Below the pieces are notes generated by a model. It worked only from the letters and a program-made list of their open reading frames with translations. It had not been told where the DNA came from and did no database searches. A DNA stretch of 64,000 nucleotides from contig NZ_VUNG01000015.1 of assembly GCF_009695775.1 (NCBI RefSeq), positions 1-64,000 on the forward strand. Direction: 5' to 3'. This DNA is from Hallella mizrahii (GTDB lineage Bacteria > Bacteroidota > Bacteroidia > Bacteroidales > Bacteroidaceae). Made by a program: the position numbers and the translations under genes. Below are positions 42,162 through 52,058 of this stretch, piece by piece; the first letter of the stretch is position 1, and each line of letters begins with the position of its first letter.

Positions 42162-44171
42162 TCAGAACCGCCACTTTGCCTGCATCTCCAGTTCCATGCG
42201 ACTGTGACCGTTGACATGCTCCGGCCCGGAGGATGATGATACATTGTGGAAATAGTTGGTGTTGCCCAACTTCAGCAGAACCATCAATTTGTGACCGATG
42301 TCTGCGCGGGCGGCGATGGCATAGCGGACGCCCTCGCCGGAAAACATAGGGAAGGAAAAGTCGTAGAGTAGTCCACGCTCATAGTTGTAGACACGTGAAA
42401 GGTAGTCATCGGTGTGGAAGTAATTAGCACTGAGGAAAGCCTGGAACCAAGCATAGTGACAGGCGGCATATTGCGAGACCATGTATCCCCGGCTGGTCGT
42501 TTGCTGGTGGCAAAGGCTGAGATCGCCTTGCATCCTCCATTGCCAGGAAGACGCTGTGTAGCCGATCATGGCGCGCGAGCGGTACTCATCCCGCCAACTC
42601 AGACGGCTGTTTTCACTGTCGTTGCGTTCCCGCTTTCTCATGCGCATTCTGAGCAGATAGCTCCATCCGTGTCGGTTACCACTGAACTGAAGCAGGGCGT
42701 CGATGCTGTGCGAGGCTGCAGATGCCTGGAATTTCGGCCATGCGAAGTAAGCGGCGTCGACATATCCCATCAAGCACGCAGCGGACGACGGTGCCCACTG
42801 CATGCCAAGATAGAATCCGCTCTCGTCGTTGACCGTGCTGCCATCGGCATAGCTCTGGCTGAACAGCGAGTAGTATTGATAGGGAAAATAGCGTTGCAGA
42901 GCCATCACCGACAGTGATGGCGTGAGCAAATAGCTGAGCGTGTTGATGGTGGCCACAGTGCCGCAGTTACCTGTGGCTGTCTCGCCGGCGATGTTGAGCT
43001 TTGCCGAGACGTATCCGTAATCGACACTTGCGTTCCAAAAGTGCTTTCCTTGGGGATACCATCTGCGGAATGGCTGTGTAGTATTGGGCACCAACGTACG
43101 GTTAAAGGCAGTGGCGAAAGCTGTGACGCCCGCATGAAATCCATCATGGAAATAGCTGAGGTTGGAGCCCACGAGTGTCTCGTCAGTGTTGCGTCTTCGT
43201 GCCATCTCGCTGGGTGTACGGTGATAGCCGGTTTTTAGGATAGTGGTTACTGTGCCAGTGGAGTCATTGAGCGTAGCGTCGATCTTTCTCCAAGAGACGA
43301 AGCCGGTTAGTGTGAGCTGACGGTTGAGGCGTAAGGATGCAGCCGCACCTTGCAGGTAGTTGGCTTCCGACCGGCTGCTGTGTCCGATGATATTGTTGGT
43401 GGAAGCGCCCAAGGTGGCCAGCGTGTTGAGTTTGCCAAGTCCGAATGACGTGTTCATGATTAGTCCCATACCGAAGCGCAGGCGATAGCGTCCTACGACA
43501 AGGTTACGGATGACGCCTGTGTTGCGGAGTTGAAGATAGAGAGAGTAATAGTCATATCCGCACGCGTTCTTTCCTGCAAAGAAAGGCTCGCCGGCGTCTT
43601 GCGAGGCCACAAAACCCAGTCTGACGCGTTGTCGATAATTAAAGGTGTAGCGTAGCCAATGTTTGTATTTATATCCAAGAAATCCATTTTTATCTCCCTC
43701 TCTATCGTAAAAAGGAATCTTCAGCGTTGCCACTACTTCCTGCCGTCCAGAGTGTAGGATGCTGTCCAATGGAGGCAGTGCGTCCGATGTCCTTTCCGGC
43801 CCGATAGTGACGAACTGCTCCAGCATGTCGGCATCCTGTTTGCGAAACGAGGGAAGCATGCGCAGTTCCACGAGACTCTCGAAGCGTTTGGCGTGGTCAC
43901 GGTACTCCATGATGTCCATCACTTGCTGGCCAGAAAGAAAGGGAAGGCGCTCCAAGTCCTCGCGTGTGCAACTGTTTAGATCCATCTTCTCCCGTGCCAG
44001 CTCGTTGAGCATCTCATATGTGTCATGCCACGCTTCGTTCTCTGCATCCTCTCGTTGGCTGAGCTCGCTGAAATACTGCTGCCATGACTCTACGGCGGCT
44101 TGTGCGTACATAGAGATGCACGCATTGAGGCATAGTAACAGTAGAAAGAAGATGCGGGCAAGTCTTTTCAT
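42162..44171 (-). CDS. Helix-hairpin-helix domain outer-membrane beta-barrel protein
   Basis: 669 residues with a signal peptide (RLARIFFLLLLCLNACISMYAQ). Residues about 55-130 contain ComEA-like helix-hairpin-helix repeats: LNSCTREDLERLPFLSGQQVMDIMEYRDH and VELRMLPSFRKQDADMLEQFV. The rest is a beta-barrel with alternating aromatic strands (WLRYTFNYRQRVRLGFVASQD...; YLSRVYNYERGLLYDFSFPMF) ending in WRF. This combination is a well-known Bacteroidota family of unknown function; the HhH part suggests DNA contact, so a role in DNA uptake at the outer membrane is possible but unproven. It converges with ftsZ (53 bp between stops). Confidence 0.88.
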   Translation of the reverse strand: MKRLARIFFLLLLCLNACISMYAQAAVESWQQYFSELSQREDAENEAWHDTYEMLNELAREKMDLNSCTREDLERLPFLSGQQVMDIMEYRDHAKRFESLVELRMLPSFRKQDADMLEQFVTIGPERTSDALPPLDSILHSGRQEVVATLKIPFYDREGDKNGFLGYKYKHWLRYTFNYRQRVRLGFVASQDAGEPFFAGKNACGYDYYSLYLQLRNTGVIRNLVVGRYRLRFGMGLIMNTSFGLGKLNTLATLGASTNNIIGHSSRSEANYLQGAAASLRLNRQLTLTGFVSWRKIDATLNDSTGTVTTILKTGYHRTPSEMARRRNTDETLVGSNLSYFHDGFHAGVTAFATAFNRTLVPNTTQPFRRWYPQGKHFWNASVDYGYVSAKLNIAGETATGNCGTVATINTLSYLLTPSLSVMALQRYFPYQYYSLFSQSYADGSTVNDESGFYLGMQWAPSSAACLMGYVDAAYFAWPKFQASAASHSIDALLQFSGNRHGWSYLLRMRMRKRERNDSENSRLSWRDEYRSRAMIGYTASSWQWRMQGDLSLCHQQTTSRGYMVSQYAACHYAWFQAFLSANYFHTDDYLSRVYNYERGLLYDFSFPMFSGEGVRYAIAARADIGHKLMVLLKLGNTNYFHNVSSSSGPEHVNGHSRMELEMQAKWRF

Positions 44172-44558
44172 AGGCTTGGTATTGGTAATTGTTTCTTATT
44201 ATGTGGTTTCTATGACTCGCCGATACGGGTTGTCAAGGTCTTCATCGGCAAAAATAAGAAAAATACGCTTACCTTGTTCTTTTAGAGCGATATTTTTTCT
44301 TTGTAACTGCTTTTTTCTTAGGGATACCAGTAGTGCCGTCTTTGCGGCTGCGTAAAATGGTAGAATATCGTTTTTATAAAAACGAAGCTGTTGGATAAGA
44401 ATCTGTAGTTTTGTCGAACCGATACCGTCATTTTGATGTTCCAAGCATTGGCTCATGGATGTCTTCTGTTTCTAAATTACACCCGAATTTGGCCTATGGG
44501 CATGCAGAATCTCATGCCTTGTTCAGGCATGTATAAGAAATCGTATTGTCTGGTGTCG

Positions 44559-44918
44559 TTAAGCAGTCAGCCTTTCATGGCCGACGGTCAGTTTTTCGAG
44601 ATGCCGATGATGCGGTGAGAAACTAACACGTATGAAGGTCTTCTTTTCCACAATATATACAGCACTGAGCATGATGCGTTTTATAAAGCTGTCCATTGTG
44701 AAGTTCTCTATGGCAGTGCCATTGAAGAGCTTAAGCTTCATCATGTGGGCAACGACGACAGCCGCGGCATAGAGGAAAAGACGGAAATAGTTGGCCCGAT
44801 ATGAGTTGCATGACAAACGATCAGTCTTGAAATACTTGACGTCTTTTATCCATAGCTCCATCTCACCGTGTTTGCAATATCTTTTGTAGATGGTTTCTGG
44901 TGAATTGTTGACCTTAGG
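44559..44918 (-). pseudogene. IS1380-family transposase, C-terminal fragment
   Basis: A 119-codon fragment without an initiation codon at its natural place: NNSPETIYKRYCKHGEMELWIKDVKYFKTDRLSCNSYRANYFRLFLYAAAVVVAHMMK matches the end of IS1380-group transposases (SPExxYxxYxxRGxxExxIKExK..DRLSCxxFxANxFRLxLxxxA). The 5' two thirds are missing and a TGA stands at 44919-44921. The surroundings (44172-45289) hold no intact gene; a 15-bp palindrome (TTGACCTTAGGTCAA) lies at the broken edge. Confidence 0.75.
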
Positions 44919-45289
44919 TCAAGATTTATTTGCTAAACCCAAAACGTTATTAGCAATTGTCGGTGGGTATTGTGAAAGTCCACGTTCGTGTTTGTCTGTA
45001 CGTGGGAAAAGCAAGTTGTGGTATTTTTGATTTTTTGTGCTGTCAGTATCCATACCGGTACGTGATGTGTGGATGGTCGTTGCGAAGGATTCGCAAAACA
45101 TTGCAAAAGGTGAAAAGGATTGTCAATATGAATAATACTTAGATGATGACTGCGCAAGCCTCAGAACAGTATAGCACTGACATCGTGTAAGACTTCTTCC
45201 TTATCGACAGTGCTTAAAGAATGATGCCAAGGGGTGTCCGAGTCTTTGGGGCGCCACGCGTGGAGCGCCCCCTTAAAGTGACTGGAACT

Positions 45290-46879
45290 TTAATACCTGT
45301 ACAGCTTCACGTGTAAAGTCTTGAATTCGCCGCATGGTATACGTACGTGGCGCCCCTGGTGGTCTTGGTCGCCATTGAGGCGGCGGATATAGGAAAGAGT
45401 TCCATCCTTGCGCACGCTCACTTCGTCGCACGATACGATACCGAGACGCTGTCCTTGGAACTTCTTCTGTACAGTGGCGGGTTTGCTACCAGCCTTGCCC
45501 TGCTCGATGAATCCATCCTCTCCCCGCACCTCTTGGGCGTTGGCTTGAGCCGCCTCAGATGAAGTCTGGAATACTACCACTACTCCGCTGCCCGAGATGA
45601 GATATTCATCGGCGGCAAGGCGTACTACGATAGCGCCTCCTTCCGGCCAAGGGGTGCCGTTCTTGGCTCTTGGGTCCCATGGCAGCGTATAGTAGTGGTC
45701 AGCCTTCAGGATATTGTCACCGTCGCGGATGATGCGTTCCACGTCGCTGTCCTGCTGAGAGAAGAGGAGCCCCCAGCGCGTTAGGTCCTTTTTTAGAAGT
45801 ATAGGTTTGAGGTCATCAATCATTTTGTAAGCCGCGGTCACAGGTGCCGTTGTTGCTCTGTCAGCCTTGTCGATGGCGAAAGAAGAGAAACTCATGGCAT
45901 CCACCTCGCCGAAACAGTAGAGAGCCCGCACCCCGCTGTTGGTGCTGAGTCGTGTTTCGGGTGTGAAGAAAGGGTTGTCATTGCGCTTGTATTGTGCCAC
46001 CCATTTCTTGAAACCGGTATCGTAGATGTCTGGTGCATAGATGTCTATGCTCGGTGCCTCAGCTTTCCATATGTTTATCAGCTTTGCAAGCGGGCCGGCA
46101 GACGGATATTCGCCCGGTTTTCTGTTGCGGCTGTCGAGCGCAGCGTTTACGTAGACAGGTATATGATGGATCTTCTTCCCGGCTCCGGCAATCTGTTCCA
46201 CGTAGCGTGCATAGGCATGGGCCTGGAATTCCTCATCCGACTTGGCGTGTTCTTTCTTCCATGCCGCCTCGGCAAGCGGGCAGTGGTCTCGGGCTGCTTC
46301 GAGCATCCCGATCTCGTTTTCCACCTGCATCATGATGACAGTATTCTCCTTGCTGTCAGTCTCTGCGAGATGTTCCATCAGTTTGGAGTATGCTTTTTTG
46401 TCGGCTTGAAGTACGTTCGGCGAGAAAGCTGTTGCAATCTCGAGCGGTTTCCCGTTTGCTGTCATGGCTCGTGGAAAGCGCTTGGTGTCTCTTTTGAACC
46501 ACTCCGGTGCATAGCAGCTCATGGAGTTCTTCCATGCCCCAAACCACAGGAGCACTACTTTGAGGTGGTGCTGTCGGGCCTGATGGATGATTTCGTCTAC
46601 GAGCGTGAAGTCGAATGTGCCTTCAACGGGCTCGAGCAACTCCCAGTAAGCAGGCACGAAGACGGTGTTGAGGCCAAGTTTCTGCATCCTTGGCATCACG
46701 CTGTCGATATCGGCTACTGATGTGGCGGCAGAGTTGGATAGTTCTCCTCCCAGTATGAGCATTGGCTCATCGTTTACCGTCAGCCGGTAGTCAGAGCCTT
46801 TATGAGTGAGTTTGACGACAGCTTGTCCTTGCAAAACGGCAGCTAAAGCTAGCGAAAGGAAAATATTGCGTTTGTTCAT
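45290..46879 (-). CDS. GH35-like beta-galactosidase with DUF5597 domain
   Basis: 529 residues from ATG 46879 (MNKRNIFLSLALAAVLQGQAV, a signal peptide); the upstream in-frame 47 codons to 47020 are not used because they precede the signal. The TIM barrel shows NTVFVPAYWELLEPVEGTFDFTLVDEIIHQARQHHLKVVLLWFGAWKN, VIMMQVENEIGML (acid/base Glu) and RALYCFGEVDAMSFSSFAID (nucleophile region). The C-terminal beta domain (GGAIVVRLAADEYLISGSGVVVVF) is DUF5597. It likely acts on beta-galactosides of plant or host glycans in the periplasm. A GC-rich hairpin at 45248-45271 follows the stop. Confidence 0.88.
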   Translation of the reverse strand: MNKRNIFLSLALAAVLQGQAVVKLTHKGSDYRLTVNDEPMLILGGELSNSAATSVADIDSVMPRMQKLGLNTVFVPAYWELLEPVEGTFDFTLVDEIIHQARQHHLKVVLLWFGAWKNSMSCYAPEWFKRDTKRFPRAMTANGKPLEIATAFSPNVLQADKKAYSKLMEHLAETDSKENTVIMMQVENEIGMLEAARDHCPLAEAAWKKEHAKSDEEFQAHAYARYVEQIAGAGKKIHHIPVYVNAALDSRNRKPGEYPSAGPLAKLINIWKAEAPSIDIYAPDIYDTGFKKWVAQYKRNDNPFFTPETRLSTNSGVRALYCFGEVDAMSFSSFAIDKADRATTAPVTAAYKMIDDLKPILLKKDLTRWGLLFSQQDSDVERIIRDGDNILKADHYYTLPWDPRAKNGTPWPEGGAIVVRLAADEYLISGSGVVVVFQTSSEAAQANAQEVRGEDGFIEQGKAGSKPATVQKKFQGQRLGIVSCDEVSVRKDGTLSYIRRLNGDQDHQGRHVRIPCGEFKTLHVKLYRY

Positions 46880-47109
46880 TACAGTAGTGATTTTGTTATT
46901 AGTCTTTAGTATTTTACAACCTTCTGAGCAACAAAAGGTTGCTTTGGATTGGTCATGCCGAAAAAATCTTTTAGCTTTGTGGCGCGAATAATGCAGTAAT
47001 TGATCAATACGACAAAGCAAAAATACACATAAAATCTCGGTAGAAGGCGCTTCTTATTCAACTTTTTAAATAAGGATAACAATTCGTTCCTTACTTTTAA
47101 ATCTTAGAA

Positions 47110-47144
47110 ACAAAGCCGCACGGTGCTTGACCATGCGGCTTTGT
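47110..47144 (-). terminator. Terminator of the 47166-47522 gene
   Basis: ACAAAGCCGCA pairs perfectly with TGCGGCTTTGT around a 13-nt loop that itself has GG/CC; TTTC follows on the minus strand. Confidence 0.7.
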
Positions 47145-47165
47145 ATAGATATGAAAGTGGCGGGG

Positions 47166-47522
47166 CTATCGGGTGACGGCATTAACGAGTACTCCCACGG
47201 CTGCCCCCACGGCTGCAGCCACTACGGTGTTGGAGGTGATGTCGACGCGGCGCGGACGGGGATCATGCGGTGGCAGGGCGGCTACCACCTGCACAGGACG
47301 AGGATAGTCTTTCACCACATACACGCGGTCGGTAGTGCGGTCGGAAACGCGGTCAACGATTATGGCGGGCTTCTGAGGCACCGAGCGGCGGTCTGTGTTT
47401 CTCATCACTTCCTGTTTCATCTCCTGACGGGGACGGGCATTGCGTACGTTGTTCTGGGCATTGCTATTCACTGAGCCAAGCAGCATCATGGCTGCGATAA
47501 GGCTGAAAATCATCTTTTTCAT
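47166..47522 (-). CDS. Small secreted basic protein (118 aa), unknown function
   Basis: ATG 47522 (an ATG at 47531 is an alternative). Signal peptide KKMIFSLIAAMMLLGSVNSNAQ, then a low-complexity Arg/Pro/Asp-rich stretch (RNARPRQEMKQEVMRNTDRRSVPQ; DRVSDRTTDRVYVVKDYPRPV). It ends with a glycine/alanine hydrophobic segment (NTVVAAAVGAAVGVLVNAVTR) that could insert in a membrane. I do not recognise the family. A terminator follows 22 bp after the stop. Confidence 0.7.
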   Translation of the reverse strand: MKKMIFSLIAAMMLLGSVNSNAQNNVRNARPRQEMKQEVMRNTDRRSVPQKPAIIVDRVSDRTTDRVYVVKDYPRPVQVVAALPPHDPRPRRVDITSNTVVAAAVGAAVGVLVNAVTR

Positions 47523-47782
47523 AACTGTCATTTTCTTTAATGGTTCTACTTCTCATGATCTGATCGGAGAACGATGATTCGCTACTGCGGAATGGTCATG
47601 CGTTATCTTCTTCATCGAATCACGCTGCAAAGTTACTCTAAAAAGCGATGACGCTACCGTGGTAAATCCCTAAAACACCCGTGGATTTTCCCTAATCCCA
47701 ATGGGAGTTCCCCCACCATCGGCATGATCTTCCTTGCTGTCTTGTCTGTGCGTGGGCATGCTAAACTTTTCATCCGAGTATA

Positions 47783-48055
47783 TTACAACGGAGTGGAACT
47801 TCGAAGAGGTATTAGTAGGTTCATGGAAGAAGTGCTGACAGATCGGTTGCCAGGGCAACGATGCTTATGATAGAAAGCATTCTTCTGGGCTGTCTCCCAG
47901 TTATAGCCTCCTCTACGCCCACTGTTTCGCTTGAGCTCGTGCGATATGGTGGACGGACTGACCTTTATAACAGTTGCTATGTCTTTTTTCTTCATTCCTT
48001 GTTGGAGTAAGATAGAAATTGTGTACCTTTGCTCCGAGGTTATTTGCTTGTACAT
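47783..48055 (-). pseudogene. IS30-family transposase, N-terminal fragment
   Basis: YKQITSEQRYTISILLQQGMKKKDIATVIKVSPSTISHELKRNSGRRGGYNWETAQKNAFYHKHRCPGNRS is the HTH start of IS30 transposases. After GNRS the frame leaves the family pattern, and no catalytic DDE domain is present before 47640, so only the 5' part remains. The start is near ATG 48055. It shows an old insertion next to the present mobile element. Confidence 0.8.
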
Positions 48056-48454
48056 ATTGCAATACAAAAGTAAGTAATCTTTGGGAGACAGCGGTCTCCC
48101 TTTCTTGTTTTTTTGTATTGCTATCTGAATTTTTACGTTGCATGGGGGCTGCTCGCCCCCTAACCCCTCGGTGTTTTCAGGTATAGACTATTAAGGTCTA
48201 TATCTGACACCGAAAATTGCAGTTCTATCTTGAACTTGCGGCAAGATTTTCAAACATCTACTACACAAAAGGATAATAATTACAGTATCTCATAGCCGCA
48301 TAATACATCTTAACCTTTATTTCAAAATCCTTCAATTGGGAAGCAACTCCATTGTTTAGCTATGACACATTCTCTCGCTGCATATAGCTATTTCAATTCT
48401 TCTGATTCTAGTTTTAATACACTTTAATCCTATATAAGAACCCAATATTGGGAA

Positions 48455-48696
48455 GACTTTGGCAATATTATCCTCCTTAATGCTTCCGGCATCAAGTCGG
48501 TTCTCAAGGGCGACATCGGCATAACATGGACAACGGAACGCTGTCGTTTAGCAACGTGCCGGAGAATGAGCTCGTGAGAGTCTATTCAACTACAAGCTAA
48601 TTGCTCGATACGGGCAAGATCAGCTTCGAAGCAAAAGGTTTACAGATGGTCATCGTAAAGGTGGACGGCAAGAGCTATAAGATGTTGGTGAAATAA
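48455..48696 (+). pseudogene. Remnant of a secreted protein C-terminal sorting domain
   Basis: Three pieces join into one domain. GAC 48455 onwards reads DFGNIILLNASGIKSVLKGD. After a frame change comes NGTLSFSNVPENELVRVYSTTS, then an in-frame TAA at 48598-48600, and then LLDTGKISFEAKGLQMVIVKVDGKSYKMLVK ending at TAA 48694-48696. This is the usual pattern of type IX secretion C-terminal domains (VYxxxGxLL....G.xxVKVxGKSYKxLVK). The rest of the gene is lost. The remainder of 48070-49081 holds hairpins (48144-48161, 48169-48214) and integrase upstream DNA, without another recognisable gene. Confidence 0.55.
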
Positions 48697-48983
48697 TCAT
48701 TCTTATCAGACGCTATTCAATAAGACTCTGCCTGGGTCTTATCCTTATCACTTTTTGGCAGACTTCTTCCCGAAATGTTTCCCAAATGTTTCTCAAGAGA
48801 GAATGAAAAATCCCATAAGCTCTTTATATAAAAGGACTTACGGGATTTATATTGTACCCAGACTCGGTACGTTACCGTACCAGCTAACTGATAAGAAAGG
48901 AAAAGAAATATATTGATTATCAGTTGTTTACTACTATATTGTATTTTCCGATGTTTTGCCAATTTTCCGTTTTTTGCCCTTAG

Positions 48984-49012
48984 GGTGTTAAAATTAACAC
49001 CTTATTAACACC
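48984..49012. promoter_or_regulatory. Palindrome and half site upstream of the integrase gene
   Basis: GGTGTTAAAATTAACACC (48984-49001) is a perfect 18-bp palindrome; TTAACACC (49005-49012) repeats one half. It is 70 bp before the integrase ATG. It may be an integrase arm-type site or the operator of a regulator of the element. Confidence 0.55.
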
Positions 49013-49081
49013 CCAAATGGAGGATTCTTCGTACCTTTACGGCGTCAACATACAACAATCGGAAAACAACGGAAAATCACT

Positions 49082-50263
49082 ATGGCAGAGACAAGAGGCA
49101 AGAACAAGAATCTCATTGAAGCCGGCAATCCCCGCCTTCTGAGAAAGCCCGTCAAACAGGGCAAGGAGTATAGTCTGTATCTGGAGTACCAGATGGGCTA
49201 TAACCACGACACCGGTACATCCATCCGCAAAAAGGAAACGCTTTCGCTTTATGTCTTGGCAAGTCCAAGAACAGTCGGCGAGCGCCAAAAGGTAAAGGAG
49301 ACCATTGAGTTGGCGAAGAAGATTCGCTTCGAGCGGGAGCAGGAGTTTTTAGAGAACAAGGAGGGCTACCGCTTGAAAAAGGACAAGACGCTAAACTTCC
49401 TCGACTTCTATCAGGCTTACCTCGAGAACTACAACAAGAAAGACTTGCGGATGGTGCGTATTGCATACAACCGGTTTGTTGATTTTCTGAAAGTCTATCA
49501 TCCGTTGATGGCTGAGTATATCAAGCCCGATGTCATCACGCACGACATGATGGTGAAGTTTGCCGACTATCTTCAGACGCGCAGTGTCGGCGAGGGTGCC
49601 AAGAGCATACTGCAACGGTTCAAGAAGGTCGTCCGCTTCTGTGTCTCGCAGGGACTGATGGCAAAAGATCCCTGTGAGGGTGTCAAGTGCATCGTTGACG
49701 ACCAGGTGCTGAAGAAGGATATTCTCTCGCAGGAGGAGATTCAACGGCTCATAGAGACTCATTATCCAAGAGAGAAAGAAAATGTCCGCAACGCTTTCAT
49801 CTTTTGTCTCTATACGGGCATGCGTTTCTGTGATGTCAAAGACCTGCGGTATGGCAGCATCGACTATGCCAACAGACTACTGTCGTTTGAGCAGGACAAG
49901 ACCAAGGGTCACTCCGCACGCAGTTGGGTGTCAATACCGCTGAACGACGGACTGCTGACGCTTGTCGGTAAGCCCGAGGATTCCGGCAAGGGGAAGGAAG
50001 ACCTCATCTTTGACCTCCCGACTTACGAGAGCTGCTGTAAGTCGGTGAGGCGGTGGGTGAAGCGTGCCGGCATAGACAAACACATCAGCTGGCACTGCGC
50101 CCGCCACTCCTTCGCGGTCAACATCCTCAACAATGGAGCCAACATCAAGACCGTTGCCAGTCTGCTCGGCCACAGCGGCCTGAAACACACGGAGAAGTAC
50201 ACGCGTGCCGTTGACAAGCTGAAAGAGGATGCCATCAACAGTCTGCCAGAGCTGAAACTTTGA
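49082..50263 (+). CDS. Tyrosine recombinase / integrase
   Basis: 393 residues. Bacteroidota-type integrase with an N-terminal arm-binding segment, a SAM-like core-binding domain (FLDFYQAYLENYNKKDLRMVRIAYNRFVDFL...) and a C-terminal catalytic domain. Catalytic residues seen: first Arg in FCLYTGMRFCDVKDLRYG, the HxxR box ISWHCARHSFAVN, the second His in LLGHSGLKHT and the nucleophile Tyr in TEKYTRAVDKL. It integrates and, with an excisionase, excises the element. The promoter region contains the 18-bp palindrome. A likely partner is the small HTH protein at 53240-53569. Confidence 0.95.
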   Translation: MAETRGKNKNLIEAGNPRLLRKPVKQGKEYSLYLEYQMGYNHDTGTSIRKKETLSLYVLASPRTVGERQKVKETIELAKKIRFEREQEFLENKEGYRLKKDKTLNFLDFYQAYLENYNKKDLRMVRIAYNRFVDFLKVYHPLMAEYIKPDVITHDMMVKFADYLQTRSVGEGAKSILQRFKKVVRFCVSQGLMAKDPCEGVKCIVDDQVLKKDILSQEEIQRLIETHYPREKENVRNAFIFCLYTGMRFCDVKDLRYGSIDYANRLLSFEQDKTKGHSARSWVSIPLNDGLLTLVGKPEDSGKGKEDLIFDLPTYESCCKSVRRWVKRAGIDKHISWHCARHSFAVNILNNGANIKTVASLLGHSGLKHTEKYTRAVDKLKEDAINSLPELKL

Positions 50264-50310
50264 AGGAACGTTGGGGAAATGAAAAAATAATCGTACTTTT
50301 GTAGCATCCT

Positions 50311-51996
50311 ATGGCTATACCTATAAATATAGAGAAGTTGCTCGGCGGCAACACAGTAGAGAATAATCGCATCGAACTGAAGGGTGGATGGAATCCCGAT
50401 TCCATCTACCGAACCATCTGTGCCTTTGCCAATGACTTTGAGGACAACGGCAGTGGCTATATTATAGTGGGTGTGGACGAAGACAATGGCAGGCCCGTCC
50501 GCCCTGTCAGAGGTGTTCCTATTGAGACCATTGACAGGATAGAGAAAGAAATGGTTGGATTCAACAACCTTTTCGAGCCATTCTATATGCCACGGGTGTC
50601 CGTTGAGGACATTGATGGAAAGAAGGTCATTGTCATCTGGGCTTTGGCAGGTGACCGTCGGCCTTACAAGATTCCTGAGCATATTACTGCAAAGCACAAG
50701 ACTCCCAAATACTTCATTCGTTATAACTCCAGTACTATCGAGGCGAAAGGGGAGAATGAAATGGAGCTGATAGAGCTTGCCAACCGCGTGCCATTCGATG
50801 ACCGTGGAAATCTGACGGCAAGGATCAGCGATGTCTCCATGCTCCTTATCCGCGAGTTCCTCAATCAAGTACAAAGCAAGTTGCTTGACGACATAGAGGA
50901 TGCCAAGCCTCATGACGTGCTTGAACAAATGGGCTTGCTAGATGGACCTATAGAAAGTGAACGAGTGAAGAACGTCGCATTGATGATGTTCTCGTACCAT
51001 CCAGAGAAGTTCTTCCCCGGCACACAGATAGACATTGTTATATATCCGAGGGGCAAGGATGATGATCCCGACAACTTCATAGAGATTGATCCTATAAAGG
51101 GACCTGTCAATATCATTATACAAAAGGCTTTGGACTTCCTGCGCACGATGGTTATACAACAGCGTGTGCAGAAGGTGCCGACGCAGGCGGAGGCTATTCG
51201 GACATACAACTATCCGTATCAAGCACTAGAGGAAGCTGTTACCAACTCCATGTACCATCGCTCCTATCAGGAGCGAGAGCCGGTAGAGATCTCTGTCATG
51301 CCCGACCAGATAGAGATAATCAGTTATGGCGGTGCCGACCGCAGCCTTAGTCTTGACGCGCTGCGTTCCGGAAATCGTCTGCATGTCCGTCGTTATCGCA
51401 ACAGACGCTTGGGAGACTTTCTTCATGAGCTTGGCTTGACCGAAGGCAGAGGAACCGGCCTGCCGACAATTCACCGGGAGCTAAAGAAAAATGGCTCACC
51501 TGATGCTTATATTGAGACTGATCCTGACCGTACATACTTTATAATCTCTATTCCATGCCACAAAGACTTTGTTACAGATGAACTCGTTGTCGATAAGAGT
51601 GGTAATGTCGTAGGCAAAGACTGGGTTACTAAACTTGGTCACAACTGGGTCGGTGAAGATGACGCAGCTAAGGCGATAAATGCTATTAACAAGCAGTATA
51701 ACACCGAGTTAGCTGCGTCAAAAGCTGCGTCAATAACTGCGTCAAAAGCTGCGTCAACAGCAACATCAATTATTAGACTTTTAGATGCATTGCTTGTTAA
51801 CGATTTCTCAACAAGGCAGCTCTTTTTAAAGGCTTCCATACCATATAACGATACAAGCAGAAAGAAATATGTTAATTTCCTCGTTGAGTTAGGATTGATA
51901 GATTGGGATCATTCCTTATCTAAGCGCAGCCCTAATCAGACGCTCCACCTTACCGATCTCGGCAAGGCCGTCCTGCAACGGATAAAGCAGAAGTAG
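50311..51996 (+). CDS. AlbA/Schlafen-type domain protein with GHKL-like ATPase region
   Basis: 561 residues. The N-terminal NTVENNRIELKGGWNPDSIYRTICAFANDFEDNGSGYIIVGVDEDNG is an AlbA_2 (Schlafen-like, divergent AAA_4) domain. YPYQALEEAVTNSMYHRSYQEREPVEISVMPDQIEIISYGGADRSLS (about 310-355) is a GHKL N-box (EAVTNSMYH) and G-box-like region, with GDFLHELGLTEGRGTGLPTIHRELKKNGSP as its end. A linker with three or four AASxxAS repeats (12-bp DNA units near 51715-51762) leads to a C-terminal winged helix. Such proteins are common cargo of mobile elements and are annotated as transcriptional regulators or putative defence proteins; the function is unknown. It is 47 bp after the integrase gene. Confidence 0.85.
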   Translation: MAIPINIEKLLGGNTVENNRIELKGGWNPDSIYRTICAFANDFEDNGSGYIIVGVDEDNGRPVRPVRGVPIETIDRIEKEMVGFNNLFEPFYMPRVSVEDIDGKKVIVIWALAGDRRPYKIPEHITAKHKTPKYFIRYNSSTIEAKGENEMELIELANRVPFDDRGNLTARISDVSMLLIREFLNQVQSKLLDDIEDAKPHDVLEQMGLLDGPIESERVKNVALMMFSYHPEKFFPGTQIDIVIYPRGKDDDPDNFIEIDPIKGPVNIIIQKALDFLRTMVIQQRVQKVPTQAEAIRTYNYPYQALEEAVTNSMYHRSYQEREPVEISVMPDQIEIISYGGADRSLSLDALRSGNRLHVRRYRNRRLGDFLHELGLTEGRGTGLPTIHRELKKNGSPDAYIETDPDRTYFIISIPCHKDFVTDELVVDKSGNVVGKDWVTKLGHNWVGEDDAAKAINAINKQYNTELAASKAASITASKAASTATSIIRLLDALLVNDFSTRQLFLKASIPYNDTSRKKYVNFLVELGLIDWDHSLSKRSPNQTLHLTDLGKAVLQRIKQK

Positions 51997-52058
51997 ACTC
52001 ACATTATATTATTATCACATTATCCAAGACTCACATTTGTTATTAATCACATTATTCC

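Noticed and set aside
44199..44456. An 85-codon minus-strand frame upstream of the HhH gene
   Set aside because: Composition is tolerable but there is no ribosome site, no match to a family and the area is full of transposon debris; kept only as a possibility.
48717..48962. An 81-codon minus-strand frame beside the integrase
   Set aside because: It covers inverted repeats and lacks family features; probably chance in AT-rich DNA.
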